Assembly: GCA_049302185.1 (NCBI GenBank)
Contig: JBAQLV010000013.1
Location: 1-64,000 of the forward strand
Direction: 5' to 3'
Length of the DNA stretch: 64,000 bases
Source: UBA1546 sp049302185
GTDB taxonomy: Bacteria > Nitrospirota > Thermodesulfovibrionia > Thermodesulfovibrionales > UBA1546
Shown here: piece by piece, positions 51,567 through 60,011 of the stretch
How positions within the stretch are numbered: position 1 is the stretch's first letter
Layout: every line of letters begins with the position of its first letter
Program-made: the position numbers and the translations under genes
The notes under the pieces: model-generated
The model's input: the letters and a program-made list of their open reading frames with translations, nothing else
What the model was told of the DNA's origin: nothing
Database searches by the model: none

Positions 51567-52790
51567 ATGTCAGATGCTATTGATAAGAAAAAATTAAACA
51601 TCCTCATTATCGGGACAGGCATGTATGTATGCGGAAGGGGCACCGACGGCTATGGGACAATACTTCCTGCCATATACGAATGGAAAAAATCAGGTTTTGG
51701 AGGCGATGTATATATCGCAGGGACACGACTGGACGGCATACGTGCTGTAAGAGAAAAAGCAGCCACATTGGATAAGATGTACGGCTTTACTATAAATATC
51801 AATTACTATCCCAAAAATGAATTGAACGATCCTGAAGCATACAAGAAGGCGATAGATGATATTCCCAAGCCTGCCTGCGCCATTGTCGTTGTGCCTGACC
51901 ATTTACACCGAACTGTTGCAGGTTATGCTGTTGAAAACGGATTGCATACGCTTGTAGTAAAACCCCTTGCTCCTACTATAAAAGAAACATTGGAACTTGT
52001 CGAACTTCAGGAAAGGCATAATGTTTATTGCGCAGTAGAGTTTCATAAACGGTTTGACCGTTCAAACCTTAGATTAAAAGATGCCATTTCAAGCGGCAAA
52101 ATAGGGGAACCGCTGTATTTTATTGTTGAATATAGCCAGAGAAAGAGTATCCCTACAGAAAAATTCAAAAAATGGGTTGAGACAACGAATATATTCCAGT
52201 ATCTCGGCATTCACTATGCGGATATTATCTACTGGGCTACAGGGGCTGTGCCTTTGAGGGCGATGGCCGCAGGGCAGAAGAACTTTCTTGTTTCCCGAGG
52301 GATAGACGCGTATGACTCTATTCAGGCTGTTATTGAATGGAAGGCGGCATCCGGCAATATCTTTACCTCTTCGTTTTTCACCAACTGGATTGATCCGGAA
52401 AACACCTCAGCAATGTCAGACCAGAAGATAAAGGTAATCGGAACAAAGGGGCGATACGAAGCGGATCAGAAGAACCGAGGTATATGCTTAGTTACGGATG
52501 AGGACGGTATAGAAGAGCCTAATCCTGATTTTTGTTCCATGTACGGAACTGCCGCAGGCGACATATCATTTCGCGGGTACGGGATTGAGAGTGCGCTTCA
52601 ATTCATCGATGATGTTTGCGGCATTGAGTCGGGGACATTGAACATTGCAGGACTTGAAGGCAGAAGGCCGACTTTTAAGGACTCCATTATCACGACGGCA
52701 ATTATTGAAGCTGTAAATAAGAGTCTTGCCGAAAACGGCAAGTGGATAAATATAAAATCTAATCATGGCAAATCTATAACTCTGGAATAG
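51567..52790 (+). CDS. Gfo/Idh/MocA-family NAD(P)-dependent oxidoreductase
   Basis: A 407-residue sugar dehydrogenase-like protein. The N-terminal nucleotide fold begins with LNILIIGTGMYVCGRG, with VVPDHLHRTVAGYAVENG and VVKPLAPTIKET, the last holding the family lysine-proline pair (EKP becomes VKP). The C-terminal domain has VEFHKRFDRSN and HYADIIYWATG. The likely substrate is a nucleotide sugar or free sugar at C3 or C5; this cannot be told by motifs. It starts 4 bases after the YhcH-type gene and precedes an Ldh-type dehydrogenase. Confidence 0.85.
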   Translation: MSDAIDKKKLNILIIGTGMYVCGRGTDGYGTILPAIYEWKKSGFGGDVYIAGTRLDGIRAVREKAATLDKMYGFTININYYPKNELNDPEAYKKAIDDIPKPACAIVVVPDHLHRTVAGYAVENGLHTLVVKPLAPTIKETLELVELQERHNVYCAVEFHKRFDRSNLRLKDAISSGKIGEPLYFIVEYSQRKSIPTEKFKKWVETTNIFQYLGIHYADIIYWATGAVPLRAMAAGQKNFLVSRGIDAYDSIQAVIEWKAASGNIFTSSFFTNWIDPENTSAMSDQKIKVIGTKGRYEADQKNRGICLVTDEDGIEEPNPDFCSMYGTAAGDISFRGYGIESALQFIDDVCGIESGTLNIAGLEGRRPTFKDSIITTAIIEAVNKSLAENGKWINIKSNHGKSITLE

Positions 52791-52804
52791 GAAGGAGAAC
52801 CAAC

Positions 52805-53857
52805 TTGTCGGACAGCATTAAAAGGTTCAGCGCGGATAAAATAAGCGGATTTTTAGAATCGTCATTAAAGGCTGTAAAGGTAAGGGATGATGTGATTAAG
52901 CATGTGGCGGAAGGACTCCTGAATGCTTCTATAAGGGGAGTTGATTCTCACGGCATAAGATTGCTGCCGCATTATGTCGCTTCAGTTGAAGGAGGCAGGA
53001 TAAATCCCGACCCGCGGTACAAGTTTGAAACCACAGCGTCTGCCGCGGGAACCTTTGACGCGGACCATACGTTCGGACACGCGGCGGGCATTGAGGCTAT
53101 GCATAAGGCGATGGATATGGCAAATAGCGCGGGTGCAGGCATAGTAAGCGTGTACAATTCAACACACTGTGGCACATCGGCATTTTTTGCCCTCGAAGCG
53201 GCAAAGAAGGACTTTATCGGCTTGGCTTTTACACATGCAAATTCGTTGTTAAATACTCCTAATACGACGCGTCCTTTTTTCGGGCTTAATCCCATAGCGA
53301 TGGCCGTGCCATGCGAAGGAGAGGAGCCTTTCTGTTATGATTCGGCTCCGTCGGTTATAACATGGAACAAGCTTTTACAGTTGAGGCAGGAAAATATAGA
53401 TGCTCCGCTGCTGAGCGGCGCTGACGATAGAGGAATCCAGACGAGCGATCCCCATAAAATAACCCAGCTGCTTCCTATAGGAGGATATAAAGGATTCGGC
53501 CTCGCAATGATCGTTGATATACTGTGCGGTTTGCTTACAGGAATGCCTGTGGGCAGGGATATTACAGACATGTATAAAACGCCGCTTTCCCAGAAGCGCT
53601 ATCTCGGACAGCTCTATATGGCTATTAAGATTGGTGCGTTTCAGCCTCTTGATGTATTCAAGAAGAGAATGAAGAAACTTATGGACGATGTCCGCAATGA
53701 GCCGAAGACCGATGGCAATAATGCAATCATGGTTTCGGGCGACCCTGAAAAGAAGGCTGCCGCAGAACGCCTGAGAAACGGGATACCGGTGAAAGAACAT
53801 GACCTGAATGCTTTTAAGGCGTTGGCCGACAAGTATGGGATTAAATTTTTTGAATAA
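52805..53857 (+). CDS. Ldh-family (malate/L-sulfolactate type) dehydrogenase
   Basis: A 350-residue NAD(P)-dependent reductase of the type II malate/L-lactate family, whose members reduce alpha-keto acids, including keto sugar acids and ureidoglycolate. It shows RGVDSHGIRLLPHYV with the family histidine, YNSTHCGTSAFFA, FGLNPIAMAVP and LLPIGGYKGFGLAMIVDIL. The TTG start follows GAAGGAGAAC. In this gene set it could reduce or oxidise the alpha-keto or alpha-hydroxy acid of an ulosonic acid precursor; that is inference. Confidence 0.85.
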   Translation: MSDSIKRFSADKISGFLESSLKAVKVRDDVIKHVAEGLLNASIRGVDSHGIRLLPHYVASVEGGRINPDPRYKFETTASAAGTFDADHTFGHAAGIEAMHKAMDMANSAGAGIVSVYNSTHCGTSAFFALEAAKKDFIGLAFTHANSLLNTPNTTRPFFGLNPIAMAVPCEGEEPFCYDSAPSVITWNKLLQLRQENIDAPLLSGADDRGIQTSDPHKITQLLPIGGYKGFGLAMIVDILCGLLTGMPVGRDITDMYKTPLSQKRYLGQLYMAIKIGAFQPLDVFKKRMKKLMDDVRNEPKTDGNNAIMVSGDPEKKAAAERLRNGIPVKEHDLNAFKALADKYGIKFFE

Positions 53858-53880
53858 AAGCGATTATGAACGGGGTGTCA

Positions 53881-54618
53881 ATGAAAGGGAATCTTAATAT
53901 CATTGCAATGGTGCCTGCGAGAATCGGAAGCACGCGCCTTAAGATGAAAAATCTTGCCCTTATAAACGGCAAGCCGCTTATTTCTTACGCCATAGAGGCG
54001 GCAAAGGCATCAGGCGTGTTCAGCAGAGTAGTTGTGAATTCGGATAATGAAATCTTTGCCGGGATTGCAAAGCGTTACGGCGTTGATTTCTATTTAAGGC
54101 CTGCTGAACTTGGTTCTTCCACAACCAAGTCGGACAATGTCGTATATGATTTCATGGCAAAACATCCGTCTGATATTGTTGCATGGGTGAATCCGACATC
54201 GCCTTTGCAGACAGGCGATGAGATAAGGAACGTAATAAATTATTTTGTTAAAGAAGATCTCGATACTCTTATAACAGTGAAAAATGAACAGGTCCACTGC
54301 ATTTTCGAAGGCAGACCGGTTAATTTCAATACCGCCGAAATTTTTGCCCAGACGCAGGACCTGAAACCTGTTCAGCCCTTTGTGTATTCGATCATGATGT
54401 GGCGAAACAAAACCTTCATGGATACATTTGACAGGCAGGGATATGCCTTGTTCTGCGGCAAAACCGGGTATTATCCTGTCAGCAAAGAAACCTCAATCAT
54501 TATCAAAACAAAAGAGGATATCATGCTTGCCGACTATGTAATGCGGACAAAATCATCGGCAGGAGAATACGAAGTTAAATATGACGGTATTATCAAGGAA
54601 TCAGGAGACGAAAAATAA
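53881..54618 (+). CDS. KdsB/NeuA-like CMP-sugar cytidylyltransferase
   Basis: A 245-residue cytidylyltransferase. The signature VPARIGSTRLKMKN mixes the NeuA pattern (KN ending) with the KdsB pattern (S-T-R-L), differing from the canonical GGSKG of the gene at 16062. Later motifs VVNSDNEIFAGIA, FYLRPAELG and WVNPTSPLQTGDEI are intact, so activity is likely. It probably activates the acid made by the three preceding genes. ATG 53881 follows GGGGTG; ATG 53866 is in frame but lacks a site. Confidence 0.86.
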   Translation: MKGNLNIIAMVPARIGSTRLKMKNLALINGKPLISYAIEAAKASGVFSRVVVNSDNEIFAGIAKRYGVDFYLRPAELGSSTTKSDNVVYDFMAKHPSDIVAWVNPTSPLQTGDEIRNVINYFVKEDLDTLITVKNEQVHCIFEGRPVNFNTAEIFAQTQDLKPVQPFVYSIMMWRNKTFMDTFDRQGYALFCGKTGYYPVSKETSIIIKTKEDIMLADYVMRTKSSAGEYEVKYDGIIKESGDEK

Positions 54619-54620
54619 AA

Positions 54621-55958
54621 ATGGTTTCAATTATCATCAGAACCAAGAATGAAGAAAGGTGGATAGTTCCGTGCCTCAGGTCTGTTTTCAAGCAGAGTTA
54701 TAAGGATTTTGAGGTTATACTCGTGGATAATGAGAGCGCCGACAATACAGTGGAAAAGGCATCACAGTTTGAGATTGCAAAGGTAGTGAAATGTAAAGAT
54801 TACAGTCCAGGTTTAGCCCTCAATATGGGGATTCGTGAATCAAGGGGCGAATATATAGTCTGTCTTTCAGGGCATTGCATACCTGTTGATGACAAATGGT
54901 TACATAACTTATTAAAAAACTTTGAAGATAAAAGTGTTGCCGGGGTTTATGGCAGACAGGAGCCAATGTCTTTTACCTCTGATTTTGACAAGAGAGACCT
55001 TTCAATCATCTTCGGGCTTGATAAAAAGGTGCAAACATTGGACAGTTTTTTCCATAATGCCAACAGCATTATAAGAAGAGACCTCTGGGAAGAAATACCA
55101 TTTAACGAAAATATTACCAACATTGAGGACAGGATATGGGCACAGCGTATGCTTCATAAAGGATACAAGATTATTTATGAGCCCGAAGCGAGTGTCTATC
55201 ACTATCACGGTGTCCATCAGAACGGCGATATGGAACGATGCAGGAATGTAGTAAGAATCTTAGAGAGCATGGAAGAAAATCGCGCTGCAAGACATCTGGA
55301 TATAGAGAATCTTAATGTTGTGGCGATAATTCCTGTGCGCGGGACCGTAAAGCATCTTAAACAGAAGCCGCTTATAGGCTATACAATCGAAAAGTCGCTG
55401 CAGTCGAAATACATCAAGAAGACCATTGTTTCTACCGATAGTTCTGAATTAGCCGTGTTAGCCCGGGGCATGGGAGCAGACGTGCCTTTTCTCAGGGATT
55501 CGTCTCTTTCCGAGGATTATGTTGATGTAGAAAGGGTTCTTCAGTACTCGCTCGATAAGATGGAGTCTTTAAAGATATTTCCTGATATAATGGTTTCTCT
55601 TGAGATAACTTTTCCCTTCCGGCCTCCTAACCTTATTGATAATATGATTGAGCAGTTAGTAAAAAACGGGTTGGACAGCATAGTAGCTGCAAAGCGCGAA
55701 AACAAGGCCATATGGAAGGAGAGAGAAGGCAGGATTGAGCAAATAGAGGAAGGACTGACCCCGAGACAATTCAAGGACTCTACATATATAGGATTAAGAG
55801 GATTGTGCTGCGTTACACACCCCGAGTTTCTTAGAGAGGGGTCCTTATTCGGTGAAAAAATGGGCATATACGAAATAGATAACCCTTACTCTTCGATAGA
55901 AGTGCGGGAAGATAAGGATTTCGAAATGGCAGAAAAGCTAATTGATTCCTGGGGTTAG
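54621..55958 (+). CDS. Fusion of a GT2 glycosyltransferase and a cytidylyltransferase-like domain
   Basis: A 445-residue two-domain protein. Residues 1-220 are a GT2 domain (VSIIIRTKNEERWIVPCLRS, VILVDNESADNT, CLSGHCIPVDD, and NIEDRIWAQR with the family E-D pair at 169-170). Residues about 231-445 resemble NeuA (VVAIIPVRGTVKHLKQKP, TIVSTDSSELAVLA, VPFLRDSSLS, LEITFPFRPPNLID), but the GGSKG triphosphate loop is replaced by GTVKH. It could couple CMP-sugar handling to transfer, or the second half may only bind the sugar nucleotide. No frameshift or internal start is evident; the join is continuous. Confidence 0.85.
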   Translation: MVSIIIRTKNEERWIVPCLRSVFKQSYKDFEVILVDNESADNTVEKASQFEIAKVVKCKDYSPGLALNMGIRESRGEYIVCLSGHCIPVDDKWLHNLLKNFEDKSVAGVYGRQEPMSFTSDFDKRDLSIIFGLDKKVQTLDSFFHNANSIIRRDLWEEIPFNENITNIEDRIWAQRMLHKGYKIIYEPEASVYHYHGVHQNGDMERCRNVVRILESMEENRAARHLDIENLNVVAIIPVRGTVKHLKQKPLIGYTIEKSLQSKYIKKTIVSTDSSELAVLARGMGADVPFLRDSSLSEDYVDVERVLQYSLDKMESLKIFPDIMVSLEITFPFRPPNLIDNMIEQLVKNGLDSIVAAKRENKAIWKEREGRIEQIEEGLTPRQFKDSTYIGLRGLCCVTHPEFLREGSLFGEKMGIYEIDNPYSSIEVREDKDFEMAEKLIDSWG

Positions 55959-55999
55959 GATAACAGTTTCTATATGGAATTATCGGGGAAATGCGATAA

Positions 56000-57001
56000 A
56001 TGAGTAACAGAGATATTATTATTGAAGCGAATTCAAATTTTCATCATATTGCCGGTGAGAATTTATTCGATAAAAACGACAGCCGTTTCAAGGAGTATAG
56101 AGAAAAATGGAAGAAACGGCCGGAAAACTTTCATGTCGGAGAATTCCCTCTATTTATAGATATAGAGGCAACGAGCGCGTGCAATCTTAAATGCCCTTTT
56201 TGTGCCACTACATTCAGAGGAAAAGTTATAAAAAAAGGGTTTGTTACATTTGATGCGGTAAAGAGAATAATTGATGAAGGTGTAAGCAATAACTTATATG
56301 GCGTTAAATTCAACATCAGAGGCGAACCTTTGCTTCATCCGGAAATACACGAATTTGTTAAATATGCCAAGCAGAGGGGACTTATAGATGTTTATTTTAA
56401 TAGTAATGCTATGCTTCTTACCGATGATATAGCAAGGAAGCTGATTGATGCCGGCCTTGACAGGCTGTCAATATCATTTGAGGGTATTACAAAAGATGTG
56501 TATGAGAAATATAGGGTAGGCGCAAAATATGAGACCGTTTTATCAAATATCGAGAAAATCCAGTCGTTGAAGAAAAAACTTGGAGTTGAGCATCCCAAAA
56601 TCAGGATTCAGACAGTAATGCTTCCTGAAATAGTATCTGCGTTTGAGCAATATAAAAGTTTCTGGTCAAAGATAGCGGACGAAGTGGGATTTCTCGATTA
56701 TAAGGAAATGAAAGTAAAGAAAAAGGGCATTGAATATCCATGGGCATGTCCGCAGATATGGCAGAGAATGGCTGTATGGTGGGATGGGACTATACTGCCA
56801 TGTAATCATGACGATGAAGGCATGCTTGCATTGGGAAATATCCGGGAAGTTTCCATAAAGGACTCGTGGCAGTCTGCAAGCCTGAATAAGATGCGCGATA
56901 TACATAGAAATGGTATGGCGCATACTATCCCTGCTTGTGACGGCTGTTATTTGAGAGACAGCGAAATTGCAAAACTGACGGAAGGAAATACGGGAACGTG
57001 A
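56000..57001 (+). CDS. Radical SAM/SPASM domain protein
   Basis: A 333-residue radical SAM enzyme with C61-x3-C65-x2-C68 (ACNLKCPFC), followed by KFNIRGEPLLHPEI (GEP motif). The C-terminal region has WACPQIWQRMAVWWDGTILPC and PACDGCYLRD, a SPASM-type cluster-binding set. Its stop overlaps the start of the following B12-radical SAM gene (GTGA), so the two are probably made together and may act on the same molecule. Substrate unknown; the adjacent cytidylyltransferase genes suggest an acidic sugar. Confidence 0.82.
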   Translation: MSNRDIIIEANSNFHHIAGENLFDKNDSRFKEYREKWKKRPENFHVGEFPLFIDIEATSACNLKCPFCATTFRGKVIKKGFVTFDAVKRIIDEGVSNNLYGVKFNIRGEPLLHPEIHEFVKYAKQRGLIDVYFNSNAMLLTDDIARKLIDAGLDRLSISFEGITKDVYEKYRVGAKYETVLSNIEKIQSLKKKLGVEHPKIRIQTVMLPEIVSAFEQYKSFWSKIADEVGFLDYKEMKVKKKGIEYPWACPQIWQRMAVWWDGTILPCNHDDEGMLALGNIREVSIKDSWQSASLNKMRDIHRNGMAHTIPACDGCYLRDSEIAKLTEGNTGT

Positions 57002-58491
57002 AAACTATGAAAGTTCTTCTCGTATATCCGAACCTCCAGATGGTGGCGCTTCTGCCGTCGAATATTGCTATTCTGTCGGCATCTCTGAAAAAGGCAGGCG
57101 TAGATGTGCGGCTCTTCGACACGACCCTGTACAGAATCGCTGAAAAAAGCGTTGACGACGTAAGGGTTGAACACATGCAACTGAGACCCTTCAATCTCAA
57201 GGAAAAGGGCGTTGATTATAAACATACCGATGTGTTTGAGGATTTTGAAAGAACGGTCACGGAGTTCAGCCCGGACATTATAGGAATTTCTACCGGCGAC
57301 GACACTTTCGACCTCGGCATAGCCTTGGTTTCAAAGGTAAAACGTCCCGATATCCACGTTATTCTCGGCGGAGTATATCCAACTTTTTCTCCAGAGGAAG
57401 CCATACGCAACGAGCATATAGATTCCATCTGCATAGGGGAGGGCGAACACGCCCTTGTGGAACTCTGCCAGAAAATGCAGAAAAAAGAAGATATAACGAG
57501 GATACAGAATCTATGGGTGAAGCGTAACGACGTTATCTACAAAAACGGGGTGAGGGAACTGGCTGATATTGATCAGCTTCCCTACGAGGATTTCGATGTT
57601 TTCGAGGAAAAACGTTTCTTCAGGCCGATGCAAGGGAAGATATTCAGGATGATTCCGGTTACCATAGATAGGGGCTGTCCATACAACTGTTCGTTTTGCG
57701 CAGCGCCGTTGCAGAGGAAATTTTATTCCGATGCTGGACAGAGCGGATATTTCAGAATTAAGACGACATCGAGGGTCGTAGAGGAATTGCAGTATCACGT
57801 CGGCAGATACAAGGCTGATTATATATATTTTAACAGTGAAACGTTTTTTGCCCGGAAAGAAGAGGATATTGAGGAGTTCGCGAGGGAGTATGCATCGAAA
57901 ATAGGGCTTCCCTTTTGGTGCCAGACGAGAATAGAGACTATAACCGAAAGGAGAATAAAACTCCTTGAAGGCATGAACTGCGACAGGATTTCGATAGGAC
58001 TGGAACACGGTAACGAAGAGTTCAGGAAAAAGGTTTTAAACAAACATTTTACAAACAGGCATGTTATGGAGGCATTTAAAATTCTTGAAAAGAGCCGGAT
58101 ACCTGTTACAGTTAACAATATAATTGGATTCCCTGATGAAACAAGGGATCTCGCATTTGATACGATTAGATTGAATAGAAGTATCAAAGCGGATAGTATT
58201 AATGCATATTTCTTTGTGCCTTACAGAGGCACCTCACTAAGGCATCATTGCATTGAAAAAGGCTATATACATGCTGATGCAAAAACAGATAGCCTGATGC
58301 GTAGGTCAATACTCAACATGCCACAGTTTCATCCAAATGAGATAGAAGGTCTTGTGAGAACATTCCCTTTATATGTTAAGATGCCAGAATCTCATTTCGA
58401 CAAAATCAGGATTGCAGAGCAACTGAATGAGGAGGGCGACAGGGCACTATCCGAACTCAGAGAGATTTTTTTTAAAGAATACTTCCGGTAA
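56998..58491 (+). CDS. Cobalamin-binding radical SAM protein (sixth of six)
   Basis: A 497-residue protein. The B12 domain has MKVLLVYPNLQMVALLPSNI and VILGGVYPTFSPEEA; the cluster motif is C227-x3-C231-x2-C234 (GCPYNCSFC), then YIYFNSETFFARKEED and MNCDRISIGLEHGN. The core is followed by a distinct tail without the FYxRP motif. I kept the GTG start that overlaps the SPASM gene; ATG 57007 three codons on gives the usual MKVLL start. Predicted reaction and substrate are unknown. Confidence 0.84.
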   Translation: MKTMKVLLVYPNLQMVALLPSNIAILSASLKKAGVDVRLFDTTLYRIAEKSVDDVRVEHMQLRPFNLKEKGVDYKHTDVFEDFERTVTEFSPDIIGISTGDDTFDLGIALVSKVKRPDIHVILGGVYPTFSPEEAIRNEHIDSICIGEGEHALVELCQKMQKKEDITRIQNLWVKRNDVIYKNGVRELADIDQLPYEDFDVFEEKRFFRPMQGKIFRMIPVTIDRGCPYNCSFCAAPLQRKFYSDAGQSGYFRIKTTSRVVEELQYHVGRYKADYIYFNSETFFARKEEDIEEFAREYASKIGLPFWCQTRIETITERRIKLLEGMNCDRISIGLEHGNEEFRKKVLNKHFTNRHVMEAFKILEKSRIPVTVNNIIGFPDETRDLAFDTIRLNRSIKADSINAYFFVPYRGTSLRHHCIEKGYIHADAKTDSLMRRSILNMPQFHPNEIEGLVRTFPLYVKMPESHFDKIRIAEQLNEEGDRALSELREIFFKEYFR

Positions 58492-58510
58492 CAAGGAGAC
58501 GAAGAAAGAC

Positions 58511-59239
58511 ATGAACATAGCTCTGATTATGGGCCGCAAGGGAAGCAAGGGTTTTCAGGGCAAGAACTTGCATCCTGTGCTCGGCAATCCTCTTGCATAT
58601 TATCCTATCAATGCCGCAAGGAAATGTCCTGAAATTGATAAGATTTATATATCAACCGACGATGAGCGGCTTATGGAACTTGCATCTGCAAACGGTGTGG
58701 AGGTTATTAAAAGGCCCGCTGAATTATGCACGGATGCCGCTCTCGGCGAACATGTATATGTTCACGCCTATAATGCAATAAAGGATATGAATAAAGATAG
58801 CGCGATAGAGCTTGTTGTGCTATTAATGTGCAATGCCCCGACTGTCACATCTGCTGCAATATCCGAAGGAATAAAAATCCTGAGGGATAATGCAGAATAT
58901 GATTCGGCTGTGACCGTCTCAAAATATAATATGTGGAGCCCTCTTAGGGCAAGGACGATAGGAGACGACGGACTTCTCCACCCCTTTGTCCCATTTGAAA
59001 CATTTGGCGATCCCAAAAACTTAAACTGTGACAGGGATTCTCAGGGAGATGTCTGGTTCGCAGATATGGGGGTTTCCATAGTAAGACCAAGGTGCCTCGA
59101 ACATATAGAGGAGGGTTTACTTCCTCAGAAATGGATGGGACAGAAGATATATCCAATTAAACAGTGGGGAGGGTTGGATGTAGATTATGAATGGCAGATA
59201 CCACAGGTGGAATACTGGCTGAGGAAAAATAACTTCTAA
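58511..59239 (+). CDS. NeuA-like cytidylyltransferase, variant signature
   Basis: A 242-residue nucleotidyltransferase-fold protein. The signature MGRKGSKGFQGKNLHPVLG keeps GSKG and KN but has G-R-K in place of the usual P-A-R-G. IYISTDDERLMELA, VIKRPAELC and VLLMCNAPTVTSAAI follow in order; the usual LQPTSP is LMCNAP. VWFADMGVSIVRPR and WGGLDVDYEWQIP end the domain. It is probably active on an acidic sugar different from legionaminate. ATG 58511 follows AAGGAGACG; longer upstream starts overlap the B12-radical SAM gene. Confidence 0.85.
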   Translation: MNIALIMGRKGSKGFQGKNLHPVLGNPLAYYPINAARKCPEIDKIYISTDDERLMELASANGVEVIKRPAELCTDAALGEHVYVHAYNAIKDMNKDSAIELVVLLMCNAPTVTSAAISEGIKILRDNAEYDSAVTVSKYNMWSPLRARTIGDDGLLHPFVPFETFGDPKNLNCDRDSQGDVWFADMGVSIVRPRCLEHIEEGLLPQKWMGQKIYPIKQWGGLDVDYEWQIPQVEYWLRKNNF

Positions 59240-59245
59240 GAAGAA

Positions 59246-59995
59246 ATGAATAGCAAAATTAGTAGAAATAATAAAAAAACTGTATTGGTTACTGGTGCCA
59301 CAAGTGGAATAGGGTATGAAATTTCCAAAAAATTTGCACAAAAAGATTGGAATGTATTATGCCATTACAATTCAAATGAAGAAAAAGCGCAAGAATTAAA
59401 AGAAGCAATAGTGTGTCAAGGCGTTGAATGTTATTTGTTAAAGGCTGACCTGTCAAAAGAAAGAGAGATTAAGAGTTTTGCGGGCAATCTCAGGGAATTT
59501 CAGATTGATAGTCTTATCAATAATGCAGGAACATATATAGTAAGCAAACATTTTAGCGAACTTACAATGGATGATATTTCAAAAACATTTGTGGTTAATG
59601 TTTTCGCTCCAATGTTCTTAACTTTTGCAGTATTTTTGAGTATGAAAGAAAGGCGGTTTGGAAGAATTGTCAATATAAGTTCCATTGCTGCGAAATATGG
59701 CGGTTCAGCCTTTTCTATGCACTACGGATGCTCTAAACGCGCAATTGAAGGCATGACAAAAACACTTGCAAAAGAGGGGGCTGCATATAATGTTCTGGTA
59801 AATACCATAAGACCTGGAGTAATAGATACTGAGTTTCATAAAAAATTTCCAAAAGACATGAAAAAACGTATTGAAATGATTCCCCTTAGGAGAATGGGGA
59901 TGCCGAATGATGTTGCCGACATGGCCTATTATTTAGGAAGCGATGTCAATAAATTCATAACTAATGAGATTATAGCTGTTGCAGGCGGAGAGTAG
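59246..59995 (+). CDS. Classical short-chain dehydrogenase (FabG-like)
   Basis: A 249-residue SDR with TGATSGIG (residues 16-23), NNAG (92-95), S146, Y160 and K164 (YGCSK), so all catalytic residues are in place. Residues VRMG-like PLRRMGMPNDVADMAYYL match FabG-type enzymes. It is next to the third cytidylyltransferase gene, a pairing also seen for PtmA/PtmB in flagellin glycosylation islands. Likely role: oxidation or reduction of a sugar intermediate. The end overlaps or abuts the methyltransferase-like gene. Confidence 0.88.
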   Translation: MNSKISRNNKKTVLVTGATSGIGYEISKKFAQKDWNVLCHYNSNEEKAQELKEAIVCQGVECYLLKADLSKEREIKSFAGNLREFQIDSLINNAGTYIVSKHFSELTMDDISKTFVVNVFAPMFLTFAVFLSMKERRFGRIVNISSIAAKYGGSAFSMHYGCSKRAIEGMTKTLAKEGAAYNVLVNTIRPGVIDTEFHKKFPKDMKKRIEMIPLRRMGMPNDVADMAYYLGSDVNKFITNEIIAVAGGE

Positions 59996-60011
59996 TTGCA
60001 TCAATAAGAAA

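Noticed and set aside
57511..58008. Long antisense open frames such as this one, and those opposite 15581-16330 and 18824-19285
   Set aside because: They mirror strongly conserved coding sequence on the plus strand and show no recognisable protein features.
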